A stretch of 45,958 bases of DNA from Calditerrivibrio sp. (lineage in GTDB: Bacteria; Chrysiogenota; Deferribacteres; Deferribacterales; Calditerrivibrionaceae), in contig JAOAHS010000024.1 of NCBI GenBank assembly GCA_026415135.1, positions 1 to 45,958 of the forward strand, written 5' to 3'. A program made the position numbers and the translations under genes. The notes beneath the pieces are model-generated. The model was not told where the DNA came from and did no database searches. It saw only the letters and a list, made by a program, of their open reading frames with translations. Shown here piece by piece: positions 9,520 through 18,057 of this stretch (position 1 is the stretch's first letter; each line of letters opens with the position of its first letter).

Positions 9520-10404
9520 TTGAGTTTTAAAACCGGTTTTGTTGCTATAATTGGAAGACCAAATGTAGGTAAATCTACATTGTTAAACGCCATCTTAGGG
9601 GAAAAAATCACTATAACTTCAAACAAACCAAATACTACAAGAACCCAAATAAAAGGTATCTATAACTCAGAAGATTGCCAGATAATATTCATAGATACCC
9701 CAGGAATACATAATGCCCGGGATCAGATCAACAAGCTAATGGTAGAAAAGGCTATAGAAGCCATCGCTATGGTAGATGTTATCTACTTTTTAGTAGAACC
9801 AGGTGAAATAAGAGGACCTGAATATAACAAGATACTGGAAATTATAAAAAAAGAAACTGCAAAAAAGATTTTGATAATAACCAAAATAGATATTTTCGAT
9901 AAAAAGAAGGTTTATGAAACAGCTAAAAAAGTCTTTGATGATCATCAATTTGATCTCGTATTACCAATATCATCGGTTAAAAAAATAAACATCGATCTAT
10001 TAATCGAAGAGACAAAAAAACTACTTCCCGAAGGTGACCCCCTCTACCCTACCGACGAGTTGGTTGACGCCGGTGAAAGATTTATAATTGCAGAGTTTAT
10101 AAGGGAACAGGTTTTTGAAATACTTAAAGATGAAGTCCCTTATGATTCTTTTGTTGAATGCGAAATGGTAGAGGATAGATCTGATAATCTACTTTTCATA
10201 GCTGCAAGCATATTTGTAAAACGTGAGTCCCAAAAAGCAATCATTATTGGTAAAAGGGGATCAACGATAAAAAAGATAGGTCAAAACGCCAGAAAAACAC
10301 TAGAAAATTTTTTTGGTGTTAAGATATATCTTGATCTTTTTGTAAAAGTTAAAGAAGATTGGCAAGCAAGGGATGAGTTTTTAAAACAACAAGGTTTACT
10401 CTGA
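9520..10404 (+). CDS. era: GTPase Era
   Basis: An essential GTPase that binds the 3' end of 16S rRNA and aids 30S assembly. The 294-residue product has G1 GRPNVGKST at 12-20, G3 DTPGIH near 59-64, G4 TKID, and the C-terminal KH domain with IIGKRGSTIKKIG. It starts with TTG; AAGGAG stands upstream at proper spacing, and the next residues SFKTGFVAIIGRP match the usual start of Era. It is the last gene of the plus-strand run. Its 3' end overlaps the convergent MFS gene by 9 bases, and I see no terminator between them. Confidence 0.95.
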   Translation: MSFKTGFVAIIGRPNVGKSTLLNAILGEKITITSNKPNTTRTQIKGIYNSEDCQIIFIDTPGIHNARDQINKLMVEKAIEAIAMVDVIYFLVEPGEIRGPEYNKILEIIKKETAKKILIITKIDIFDKKKVYETAKKVFDDHQFDLVLPISSVKKINIDLLIEETKKLLPEGDPLYPTDELVDAGERFIIAEFIREQVFEILKDEVPYDSFVECEMVEDRSDNLLFIAASIFVKRESQKAIIIGKRGSTIKKIGQNARKTLENFFGVKIYLDLFVKVKEDWQARDEFLKQQGLL

Positions 10405-11784
10405 TTTCTTTAAATTCCCTCTAAAAATAGATGTGAAAATGCCTATAAAGGCAAGTATAGATACCACAATAAAGTTATAATTCATAACTTGAAGGTATAT
10501 GTATGGATTATCGATTATCCTTTTGTCACCTAAGAAAATAGAAATAAAAAATGTAGCCATTCCCATGCTAAACATCTGTCCCAAAAGTCTCATTGTACCC
10601 ATCATGGCAGAAGCAGTTCCATACATATTTTTTTCCACAGAACTCATAATAGCATTGGCATTGGGAGATGAAAAAAAAGCAAAGCCAAGCCCTAAAAACA
10701 TTAATACCAACAAAATATATAATACATGGGTTCTAAAACTTAACAAGGAAAAAAGAAAAAGTGCCAAAGAAGTTATTACCATTCCTAAGGATGCTAACAA
10801 ACCAGGATTTATCTTATCTGATAATTTTCCAGCTATCGGGGAAACTGTAGCCATAACAACAGGTTGAAATAGTAATATTAACCCTGCTTCAGTAGATGAT
10901 ACCCCTTTTATGTATTGCAAGTAAAGGCTCAACAAAAAAGTTACAGAAAATGTTGCAGAATAATTAATCAACGCAGAAATATTAGATAAAAAGAATGTTT
11001 TGTTCTTTAAGAACAGATCTATGTTTAAAACTGGGTTGCTATGACCCCTTTCGTAAAATAAAAATATAACCAATACTACTAATCCAGCTATGAGGAACAT
11101 TTTTCCAATTATATCTGTTATCATACTTAGACCTGACATAACCATGAAAATAGCAATTCCATAAAGTATGGAACCTATTAAATCGAAACTATTTTCATTG
11201 TTAAAGATCCATTCAATATCTACTCTTCTATCAATTAAATATAAAAGGTATACACCCAACGGCACAATGATTAAAAAGATCATTCTCCAACTCAATATTT
11301 GGGAGATATACCCACCAAAAAAAGGTCCAACAGACAACCCTATATAAACCGATGAAACAGTAAAACCTAAAACCTTCCCTCTTTCATCAGGGGGGAAAAC
11401 GGCTGTTAATATCGCAGTAGCTGTACTAAAGATCATAGCCCCACCAATACCTTGTAACATTCTAAAAAGTATAAGCATAGAGCTATTAATAGCCACCGAA
11501 GACAGTAATGAAAAAAAAGTAAAGATCATGATCCCATACTTGAAGACCCTTTTTCTACCTTTTATATCTGCCAATTTACCTGATGGCAGGAGAAACATTG
11601 CAGTTGTTAAAAGATAAGAGGCAGCTATCCAGCTTAAAATAATACTATTACAGTGTAGCTCTTTTGCAATAGATGGTAAAGCAACATTTACCGCAGAAAT
11701 CATAAATGGTGTCATAAAGGAACTAACAATAGAAAGTTTAAGTACTGAAGATTGCAGATCAGAACCACAGTCTTTCATATTCAT
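10396..11784 (-). CDS. MFS multidrug exporter, DHA2 (EmrB/QacA)-like
   Basis: A drug/proton antiporter-type inner-membrane protein of about 462 residues, long enough for the 14 transmembrane segments of the DHA2 family. The motif A segment reads GKLADIKGRKRVF, and the motif C-like stretch GLSVGPFFGGYIS follows in helix 5. Substrate is unknown. The start is uncertain: the ATG at 11784 and one at 11778 are both possible, a TTG at 11802 would add six residues, and none has a good ribosome binding site. The gene stands alone on the minus strand, converging on era. Confidence 0.85.
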   Translation of the reverse strand: MNMKDCGSDLQSSVLKLSIVSSFMTPFMISAVNVALPSIAKELHCNSIILSWIAASYLLTTAMFLLPSGKLADIKGRKRVFKYGIMIFTFFSLLSSVAINSSMLILFRMLQGIGGAMIFSTATAILTAVFPPDERGKVLGFTVSSVYIGLSVGPFFGGYISQILSWRMIFLIIVPLGVYLLYLIDRRVDIEWIFNNENSFDLIGSILYGIAIFMVMSGLSMITDIIGKMFLIAGLVVLVIFLFYERGHSNPVLNIDLFLKNKTFFLSNISALINYSATFSVTFLLSLYLQYIKGVSSTEAGLILLFQPVVMATVSPIAGKLSDKINPGLLASLGMVITSLALFLFSLLSFRTHVLYILLVLMFLGLGFAFFSSPNANAIMSSVEKNMYGTASAMMGTMRLLGQMFSMGMATFFISIFLGDKRIIDNPYIYLQVMNYNFIVVSILAFIGIFTSIFRGNLKKSE

Positions 11785-11857
11785 AAAATAATTGTATATC
11801 AATTATTATCGGAAGGCAATAAGTGAAATAATTAAGCATAAAATATTTAAAAAAATA

Positions 11858-11886
11858 TTTACTTTTGTCAGAAAATGTATTATAAA
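11858..11886 (+). promoter_or_regulatory. Promoter of the tRNA-Arg gene
   Basis: A -35 TTTACT (11858-11863) and a -10 TATAAA (11881-11886) are 17 bases apart. Transcription would begin around 11893, about 5 bases before the mature 5' end of the tRNA, leaving a very short leader for RNase P. Confidence 0.65.
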
Positions 11887-11897
11887 ATCACCCCGTT

Positions 11898-11971
11898 GTC
11901 CCCGTAGCTCAGCAGGATAGAGCAACAGATTCCTAATCTGTAGGTCGCACGTTCGAATCGTGTCGGGGACG
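11898..11971 (+). tRNA. tRNA-Arg (anticodon CCU)
   Basis: A full 74-base cloverleaf can be drawn: acceptor GTCCCCG (11898-11904) with CGGGGAC (11964-11970), D stem GCTC/GAGC, anticodon stem ACAGA/TCTGT with loop TTCCTAA, and T stem GCACG/CGTGT with loop TTCGAAT. The anticodon CCT at 11932-11934 reads AGG. The discriminator is G11971 and the next bases are TTT, so CCA is not encoded and must be added enzymatically. A run of six T follows immediately (11972-11977), and the convergent mqnA gene ends within it. Confidence 0.97.
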
Positions 11972-11975
11972 TTTT

Positions 11976-12758
11976 TTATTGACCTGTAAACTCCAACATT
12001 GGTACTCTTTTTATAAAACTCATCTCATAGGCATATCTGTAAAATAGTAATAGCCCTTCTATATGCTTGTTGGTGAGGTTATAATCTATTATCTCCCAAT
12101 AATCTATTATCTGATATGCACTAAGCCCTTCAAAAATATATTTCTCTATAAGGACAGAAAGATTTTCTTTTGAAAGATTTTTAATTAAAAGAAGGTCGTT
12201 TATAAATTGGTACGCATTATTCACCTTTTCTTTTCTCAACAACCAAAGGGCATATACAAAAGGGTATCCTGTAAATCTATACCATATTTCTCCGAGATCA
12301 TACAGATATTTAAATCTGTTGTTATAGTAGCTAAATAGTGCCTTATCCCCAATATACATAAACGCATCTGCTGCTTTTTCCTCATTTGTAAAATTCACAC
12401 CAATATTATAAAATTTATTAAGAATTATCTTCAATAAGATAACACTTGTGCCTGATTCTTCTGTCACAAAGACAGTTTTTCCATTTAATGATGTTAACTC
12501 ATGATCGGTTAACAACAAGACACTTTTAACTTTTCCCACGGAACTGATGGATATGTCCGGAATAACTAAAAAACTATCAGGATTTTTTGCATATACAATA
12601 CTGCTTAACACAGATGTATCAAGACAACCCTCCAACATCATCTTGTTCAAATAGGAAGGAACACCTTTTATAAAATGATAATCAGGTTTGTTTAATTTCT
12701 TTAGATAATGAAAAATAGGGTAAACGTTTGCGTATTGAATCTCCCCTATTGTAAGCAT
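11976..12758 (-). CDS. mqnA: Chorismate dehydratase MqnA (futalosine menaquinone pathway)
   Basis: MqnA dehydrates chorismate to 3-enolpyruvyl-benzoate, the first step of the futalosine route to menaquinone. The protein (260 residues) has the family opening IGEIQYANVYPIFHYL, a periplasmic-binding-protein-like fold with VFVTEESGTSVILLKIIL, and the segment WYRFTGYPFVYALWLL typical of MqnA. I take the ATG at 12758; a GTG at 12764 overlapping the mntP stop would add two residues. It is the last gene of the regulator-hydrolase-proC-mntP-mqnA operon. It implies a menaquinone-based respiratory chain, but no other mqn gene is in the window. Confidence 0.88.
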   Translation of the reverse strand: MLTIGEIQYANVYPIFHYLKKLNKPDYHFIKGVPSYLNKMMLEGCLDTSVLSSIVYAKNPDSFLVIPDISISSVGKVKSVLLLTDHELTSLNGKTVFVTEESGTSVILLKIILNKFYNIGVNFTNEEKAADAFMYIGDKALFSYYNNRFKYLYDLGEIWYRFTGYPFVYALWLLRKEKVNNAYQFINDLLLIKNLSKENLSVLIEKYIFEGLSAYQIIDYWEIIDYNLTNKHIEGLLLFYRYAYEMSFIKRVPMLEFTGQ

Positions 12759-12760
12759 GA

Positions 12761-13306
12761 TCACACCAAAATAAATTTAAATCCAATACCTATAAGTACC
12801 AAAGCTCCTGCCATCTCAGCAAATCTACCAGTAAACTTTTTACTTATCTTCCCGAAATATACACCGACAACAGTTGCAATACCACAGACAACACCTATAA
12901 TAGATGCAGGTAACAATATGTTACCATTATACAATGCTAACGAAACCCCTACACCTAAAGCATCCATACTTGTCGCCAGAGAAAGTATTACAAGGGATAA
13001 ACCCTTTGTGGGATCTGCAAGGGAACATCTCTCCTCCTCCTTTTTTAGTGCCTCCTTTATCATATGATAAGCTATATAAAAAAGGATGATTGCAGCAATT
13101 AAATCCAGATGGTTTGTCCATTTCATTACAACTTTCCCTATAAAGGCTCCAATAACCGGCATCAAAAATTGAAATAGCCCAAAGTGCCAACCAAGTCTAA
13201 AGTAATGTCTTGGTGTATGAAAGCTACAGCCAATACCAAAAGCAACACTAAAAGCATCTGCACTCATAGCAAAGGCTATTAGAAATATTTCAAAAATAGA
13301 TAACAT
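12761..13306 (-). CDS. mntP: Manganese efflux pump MntP
   Basis: A small membrane exporter of Mn(II). The 181 residues form six hydrophobic segments, with the two conserved aspartate-bearing stretches MSADAFSVAFGIG (helix 1) and TSMDALGVGVSL (helix 4), as in YebN/MntP. It starts 2 bases after the proC stop, with GAG in the preceding AATAGAG as the only Shine-Dalgarno-like sequence. Its placement in an operon headed by an MntR/DtxR-type regulator supports a role in metal homeostasis. Confidence 0.92.
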   Translation of the reverse strand: MLSIFEIFLIAFAMSADAFSVAFGIGCSFHTPRHYFRLGWHFGLFQFLMPVIGAFIGKVVMKWTNHLDLIAAIILFYIAYHMIKEALKKEEERCSLADPTKGLSLVILSLATSMDALGVGVSLALYNGNILLPASIIGVVCGIATVVGVYFGKISKKFTGRFAEMAGALVLIGIGFKFILV

Positions 13307-13308
13307 CT

Positions 13309-14130
13309 CTATTTCTTTTTGCCCAATTCAATAGATCTTTTTGTGGCCGTTTCTACAGCATTTATTAGCGTAGTCCTTAACCCACCTTGTTCTAATGTAT
13401 GTATCCCAGCGATTGCAGTTCCACCTGGAGAAGTAACCATATCTTTTAAAGTACCTGGATGCATTTTAGTTTCGATCTGTAATTTTGCTGCACCCAAAAC
13501 TGTTTGGGCAGCCAACTTCATGGCAATATCTCTTGATAACCCCACCTTCACACCTGCATCACTTAAAGCTTCTATTATCATAAAGATATAAGCTGGACCA
13601 CTACCAGACAAACCTGTAACAGCATCCATCTGATATTCATCCACAATCACAGAAATTCCAACAGCAGAAAAGATCTCCTGCGCTATCTTTAAATCATCCT
13701 CAGTAGCATATTCTCCTGCAGCTATACCAGTAGCTCCTTCCAATACAAGTGCAGGAGTATTTGGCATCGTTCTTATAAACCTTACTTTTTTACCAAGCAT
13801 CTCTTCTACATATTCCGAGGATATCCCAGCTGCTATGGATATAAGTAGCTTATTATCATTTATCCTATCTGATATCTCTTTTAGAACTTTTCCCATGATC
13901 TGAGGTTTGACAGCAAGTATTACTATATCAGAATCATCCACCAACTTTTTGTTGTTTTTGTAGATTATATTTATCCCATATTCATTGCTCAAACTTTCCA
14001 ATTTCTCCATATCCACATCACTGGCATAGATATTTTCAGCTGGGATCATTTCAGATTTAAGGAGCCCTTTAATCAGTGCTGTTGCCATATTACCTGAACC
14101 TATAAAACCTATCTTTTTATTTTTTAGCAT
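13309..14130 (-). CDS. proC: Pyrroline-5-carboxylate reductase
   Basis: The enzyme reduces 1-pyrroline-5-carboxylate to proline using NAD(P)H. The 273-residue product begins MLKNKKIGFIGSGNMATAL, with the Rossmann GxGxxA fingerprint, and has the dimerisation/active-site region GLSGSGPAYIFMIIEAL and TSPGGTAIAGIHTLEQGG. I start it at the ATG at 14130, preceded by GGAGG at good spacing; a longer reading to 14163 lies inside the upstream hydrolase gene and would add residues that do not belong to the family. It overlaps the hydrolase 3' end by 14 bases. Confidence 0.95.
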   Translation of the reverse strand: MLKNKKIGFIGSGNMATALIKGLLKSEMIPAENIYASDVDMEKLESLSNEYGINIIYKNNKKLVDDSDIVILAVKPQIMGKVLKEISDRINDNKLLISIAAGISSEYVEEMLGKKVRFIRTMPNTPALVLEGATGIAAGEYATEDDLKIAQEIFSAVGISVIVDEYQMDAVTGLSGSGPAYIFMIIEALSDAGVKVGLSRDIAMKLAAQTVLGAAKLQIETKMHPGTLKDMVTSPGGTAIAGIHTLEQGGLRTTLINAVETATKRSIELGKKK

Positions 14131-15052
14131 CACCTGCCTCCAACCATTTATATATCTTTTCAAACACGATGTCTCGATCTCTATTTAAAAAATTGGATAA
14201 GATATGTTTTACTGACGGGTTATCGATTAGATAGAGCTCTTTACTTCCATGATAGATATTATAAAATTTTAAGGCTCCATTGTAATCCACTACATCATCA
14301 TATTTAGACTGTACAATAAAAATAGGCGTATTTAATAACTTAACATTATCCCAAGTGTAGTCTATGAGGTATTTAAGATTTACCATCCCTTTAACTGATC
14401 TCTCATTGTAATAAAACTCTTTAAGGTTTGTTGTGTCTGAGTATTCTTTGTCTATACTGTTAACAAAATATTGAACAATCGGAACTAAATTAAATCTCTC
14501 ATCCAGAATCTTAAATGCAGGTGAAAGCAATACGAGACCATCCACTTTATTATAATATGCAATATTTAGTCCCAACAATGCACCTGTTGATTGCCCGACA
14601 ATAAAAACCTTGTCACAGACATTTTTAAGTGTGTAATATCCGTATTTCAAAGAATCGTACCAATCTCTATAGGATAATTTATTAAGATGCTCAGATTTAG
14701 ATCCATGACCAACAATCCTGGCATTGTACACATGATATCCTTTCTTGTTTAAATATTCAGCAAGCTCCTGCATTTCAAAAGGTGAAGCTGTGAAGCCGTG
14801 TATTAAAAGTATTCCTGTTTTGTTGATACCTTTGAGATATTTAGGATGATTTTTCTCGTTTGTGACACCTTCTGAAATCGACCTTTTAAAATCAATGGAT
14901 ATCAACTCATCTATTCTTACATTTGACAGTTCAGGGTATCTTTCCAATTTATATGGTGGTTTTTTATTCATTATAATTACCGCAAAAATTATTATCAAAA
15001 AGAATACCCATGGTATTAAAAACCATTTTAAAATAGCCTTTTTGTTACTCAT
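14117..15052 (-). CDS. Membrane-anchored alpha/beta hydrolase (monoacylglycerol lipase-like)
   Basis: A serine hydrolase of 311 residues whose first 30 residues hold a single hydrophobic anchor (WFLIPWVFFLIIIFAVIIM). The fold signatures are GILLIHGFTASPFEM for the oxyanion loop, nucleophile serine in VGQSTGALLG, the acid in YDDVVD and a histidine in SVKHILS. The pattern is that of carboxylesterase/monoacylglycerol lipase enzymes that remodel acyl lipids; the substrate is unknown. Its ATG directly follows the regulator's stop codon (TAGATG), so the two are likely coupled. Confidence 0.8.
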   Translation of the reverse strand: MSNKKAILKWFLIPWVFFLIIIFAVIIMNKKPPYKLERYPELSNVRIDELISIDFKRSISEGVTNEKNHPKYLKGINKTGILLIHGFTASPFEMQELAEYLNKKGYHVYNARIVGHGSKSEHLNKLSYRDWYDSLKYGYYTLKNVCDKVFIVGQSTGALLGLNIAYYNKVDGLVLLSPAFKILDERFNLVPIVQYFVNSIDKEYSDTTNLKEFYYNERSVKGMVNLKYLIDYTWDNVKLLNTPIFIVQSKYDDVVDYNGALKFYNIYHGSKELYLIDNPSVKHILSNFLNRDRDIVFEKIYKWLEAGDAKK

Positions 15053-15481
15053 CTAATGGCAATAATCTTTCTTGAATTTTTCAATATTAAGACATTTTAA
15101 ATCTGATTCCAGCAAAAATTTTAAAAAAGATGAAAATCTTTTGTATGTTTCCTCACTTATCACATGTTCTACTCTACATGCATCTTCTTCAGCTTTTTGT
15201 GGATCCAAATTTAATACATTTATAAAAAAATCTTTTATTATATTATGCTTTTCTAACACTGCTGTAGCAATTTCGATCCCTTTACTTGTAAGTTTAACTT
15301 CTTTATAGGGGGCATATACTACTAAGTCTTTTTCAGATAGTATTTTTAATGCACTTGTAACCGCCGGCTTTTTGACATTAAGCTTTTCTGCAATATCTGT
15401 TACCCTTGCTGTTCCTCCATTGCCCTGGAGTATTAGTATCATCTCAAGGTAATCCTCGAGACTCTTTGTTAATTCATCCAT
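15053..15481 (-). CDS. MntR/DtxR family metal-responsive repressor
   Basis: A 142-residue metalloregulator: winged-helix DNA-binding domain at about 1-70 (TARVTDIAEKLNVKKPAVTS as the recognition region) and a dimerisation/metal domain at 71-142. It lacks the SH3-like third domain of DtxR, as MntR does. Candidate ligands are D10 in LEDYLE, H79, E98, C102, E105 and H106. D10 is MntR-like (Mn-type), whereas C102 is the DtxR-like (Fe-type) residue. It heads the operon that ends in mntP and mqnA and has a palindrome 17-42 bases upstream of its ATG, suggesting autoregulation by Mn(II) or Fe(II). Confidence 0.87.
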   Translation of the reverse strand: MDELTKSLEDYLEMILILQGNGGTARVTDIAEKLNVKKPAVTSALKILSEKDLVVYAPYKEVKLTSKGIEIATAVLEKHNIIKDFFINVLNLDPQKAEEDACRVEHVISEETYKRFSSFLKFLLESDLKCLNIEKFKKDYCH

Positions 15482-15497
15482 CTAAAAATCTCCAATA

Positions 15498-15523
15498 TTT
15501 TTTAGTATTGAGATACTACAAAA
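15498..15523. promoter_or_regulatory. Palindromic candidate operator of the MntR/DtxR-type regulator
   Basis: A perfect dyad TAGTAT-TGAG-ATACTA (15503-15518) is extended after one mismatched pair by TTTT on the left and AAAA on the right, giving 26 bp centred 29 bp upstream of the regulator's ATG. T-rich left and A-rich right flanks are typical of winged-helix repressor operators. The base runs stand on the wrong sides for a terminator in either direction. It lies in the only gap (53 bp) between the glutamate-synthase run and the mntP operon. Confidence 0.6.
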
Positions 15524-15534
15524 ACATGATTTTA

Positions 15535-16506
15535 TCAAATAATTTTTTCTTTTATTCCCTCTTCAAGCTCCTGAAAAAAAATATCTTTACATGACTCATA
15601 CTTCGGTGCAAAGTGAAAAAATTTTACAAATTTAGAACCAGATTGCCAAAAGATCTCTTTGGCTAGAGGGATTGTAAGATGATTCTTATCTATTGCATGT
15701 ATAATATCACTTTTCATAAACATCGACTCTATCAAAAGGATATAGCTTTTTTCTGCAAATTTTATTGCTCTCTTAAAGTTTTCATAGTTAGGCGCTATGT
15801 CTGTAATAAAGGTGATGTCTTGAGGTTCTGAGTACATAACAAGTTTTTCTTCCAAAAACTTTATTGAAAAAATCTTTTCATCAATCCTAATCTCCCCTTC
15901 CCTCTCACCCTTTAATAACTTATCTTTCAATTGGGTCAACCATGGTCCAGCTTTAAGCCCCATCTCTTCCAAAACCCCTTTCTTAATGTTTACATGAATA
16001 GGCTCTTTAATACGATAACCAACAGAGATAGTTTTATGATCAAAGAATTCATATTCAAACTCAAATCTATCACTTAATAGCTCCTTATTGCTGACATTTT
16101 CATAAAAGACTGGGTTAAAGCCATCCGAAGCAGAGAAAAGAGCTTTTTTAATACCATCAGGAGAGAGTTCATAAGCCTCAAGGACTAAAGGATAACTTTT
16201 TATAAGATTCCAAGTATAAGAAGCAAGCTTACCCATAACATTTTTAATAAAATTAGGGGGACCGTAGAATCTGATAGGTTTTTCTGACCTTAATGTACTT
16301 CTTAATATTCTATCAAATCCGTAAAAATGGTCTATATGGGTATGGGATATGAAAATATCCCTCACATCGAGCATCTCACTATTCGTCAACTCCCCTAATC
16401 TGCCACAATCAAAAAGGATTGCATCCTTTTTATAAATATTTCTAACAAAAAATGCTGTATCGTCAAATGGAGAATTAACTCTTTTTATTATATAATTATG
16501 CTTCAT
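15535..16506 (-). CDS. RNase Z-like metallo-beta-lactamase-fold hydrolase
   Basis: A 323-residue metallo-beta-lactamase protein. The metal motif HTHIDH stands at residues 55-60, preceded by ILFDCGRLGEL, with a later TDIAP aspartate and a C-terminal FFHFAPKYE segment like the HFS-x-RY end of RNase Z. The middle (about 100-220) is long and not recognisable to me. It may process RNA or hydrolyse a phosphodiester or ester, but it is not certain to be the tRNA 3' endonuclease. It overlaps the upstream kinase gene by 11 bases and is the last gene of the glutamate-synthase run. Confidence 0.72.
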   Translation of the reverse strand: MKHNYIIKRVNSPFDDTAFFVRNIYKKDAILFDCGRLGELTNSEMLDVRDIFISHTHIDHFYGFDRILRSTLRSEKPIRFYGPPNFIKNVMGKLASYTWNLIKSYPLVLEAYELSPDGIKKALFSASDGFNPVFYENVSNKELLSDRFEFEYEFFDHKTISVGYRIKEPIHVNIKKGVLEEMGLKAGPWLTQLKDKLLKGEREGEIRIDEKIFSIKFLEEKLVMYSEPQDITFITDIAPNYENFKRAIKFAEKSYILLIESMFMKSDIIHAIDKNHLTIPLAKEIFWQSGSKFVKFFHFAPKYESCKDIFFQELEEGIKEKII

Positions 16507-18049
16507 TTCTGATTTTTTGCTTTAATTTTTCCACAATAATCTGAATATTATCCTCCAGATCACCAATTGTTTCTATCTCTATATCTGCTCCAATATCCTG
16601 AAACTCTTTTTTCTGTTTTTCATAAATCTCAGGTCGACCATCTGAAGCAGAGTCTTTTTCAAATCTTTTTTTCATCCTTTCATACACTATATTCTCTGGA
16701 GCAAAACATTTCACCTTGAAATACTGACCTCCATAAGATCTGGAAAAGATTTCTAAAAATTCTTTTTTTGCAAAACTTGCATCCACTACTATCATTCTAG
16801 AGATGTTCACAGCATCTTTAGCAAGCTCCCCCATATTTTTGTAGACCTTAAAAGACATCTCCTTTGAATATAAACCTTGATTGTAATCGTCTAATACTCT
16901 TTCATAGGGTTCAATACCAGCTAATCTTTTCCTTAAAATATCACTATTAACATATTTAGAAGCAAATCTATCTGAAAAAAATTTACTATTTTTGCTCTTA
17001 CCTGAAGCAATCGTACCATAGAAAATTATAGCTTTGGTTTCAAACATATTTAAGGCATAAGAGAGAGATAGGTTTGACATTTTCTTTACTTCATTTAACT
17101 TATCTGTATAAAACTCCCAGGATTCGTCTTTATCATCAAGCATAAAGCAACCTACCTTAAATCTGACATAAGCTCTATAGCACTTATAAAAATTGATAAG
17201 TTTTTTAGTATTATTATCATCATAAACTGTTAAAAAACCCTTTAATAAAGCATCAGATATATCTATTCTACCATCATAATCAGTTTCCATACATAAAAAA
17301 ACAAAATCTGAAACCACATCATTGTACCTAAACCTTTTATTAAACTCAATACAATCGATCAACCCTATTTTGTCTCCATCAAAATAAACATGCTCAGTCC
17401 TTAGATCTCCATGTCCGTCTATAATAAATCCTTCTTTTAACCTTTTTTCAAAAAGTTCTCTATTTTCTTCTAAAAATCTTATCGTACTTTGCTTGATAAA
17501 ATCGTAATCTGATCTGCTAATATATTTGTCGATATATTTTTCAGTTTGTTCAAAGTTTTCCAGGCAGTTTTTCTTTATAATCTCATAGGAGCCGTTTTCC
17601 CCTGCTGCTTGACTGTTGGTATTGATATTTTTAAAAAGTAAAGCAATCTGTTTACCAATATCAAAGGCTAATTCTTCGCTTATCTCATTGTTCTTTAATC
17701 TTGTTGAGAAAAAATTTTTGTTATCTATCCTCTTCATCTTTAATACATAATCCACCGTAGGTAACGTACTAGTAATAGGAACAAGATCGAAGGATTTGTT
17801 CTTTCTAACAATTTTTAAAAGATCCAGATAAATACCTTTGGAAAATCTCTCATTCAATTCCTTTTCCAGATAACAATAGCTTCTTCTATACTGGGCAAGG
17901 GTAAAATCTAAAAATCCAAAGTTTACAGCCTTTTTAAGCTTGTATACAAAATCATCTTTCACAAAGACATATGAGATATGCGTCTCTATTATTTTGTCTG
18001 GTTTAATAATATCTTTTAGTATCAGTGCATTAGGACTTAACTCACTCAT
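16496..18049 (-). CDS. Bifunctional APH-like phosphotransferase / P-loop kinase
   Basis: A 517-residue two-domain protein. The N-terminal half is an aminoglycoside-phosphotransferase-like fold with the catalytic loop HGDLRTEHVYFD and a metal-binding IDCIEFNKRFRYND. The C-terminal half is a P-loop kinase with Walker A GTIASGKSKNSK, of the gluconate/zeta-toxin-like group. Substrates are unknown; resistance is unlikely to be its natural role. I use the ATG at 18049, which has GAGG 7 bases upstream; a TTG at 18061 would overlap the upstream stop codon and add four residues. It follows the glutamate-synthase subunit gene after 8 bases and runs into the RNase Z-like gene. Confidence 0.75.
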   Translation of the reverse strand: MSELSPNALILKDIIKPDKIIETHISYVFVKDDFVYKLKKAVNFGFLDFTLAQYRRSYCYLEKELNERFSKGIYLDLLKIVRKNKSFDLVPITSTLPTVDYVLKMKRIDNKNFFSTRLKNNEISEELAFDIGKQIALLFKNINTNSQAAGENGSYEIIKKNCLENFEQTEKYIDKYISRSDYDFIKQSTIRFLEENRELFEKRLKEGFIIDGHGDLRTEHVYFDGDKIGLIDCIEFNKRFRYNDVVSDFVFLCMETDYDGRIDISDALLKGFLTVYDDNNTKKLINFYKCYRAYVRFKVGCFMLDDKDESWEFYTDKLNEVKKMSNLSLSYALNMFETKAIIFYGTIASGKSKNSKFFSDRFASKYVNSDILRKRLAGIEPYERVLDDYNQGLYSKEMSFKVYKNMGELAKDAVNISRMIVVDASFAKKEFLEIFSRSYGGQYFKVKCFAPENIVYERMKKRFEKDSASDGRPEIYEKQKKEFQDIGADIEIETIGDLEDNIQIIVEKLKQKIRNEA

Positions 18050-18057
18050 CTGTTTCC

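Noticed and set aside
10499-10867. 122-residue open frame opposite the MFS gene
   Set aside because: It is an antisense shadow; the minus strand encodes a full transporter with family motifs.
11971-11978. T6 tract after tRNA-Arg as a dedicated intrinsic terminator
   Set aside because: No hairpin precedes it other than the tRNA itself, so I do not list it as a separate terminator.
16496-18049. Aminoglycoside resistance determinant
   Set aside because: The APH-like domain is fused to a P-loop kinase and sits in a metabolic operon, an arrangement of general kinases rather than resistance genes.
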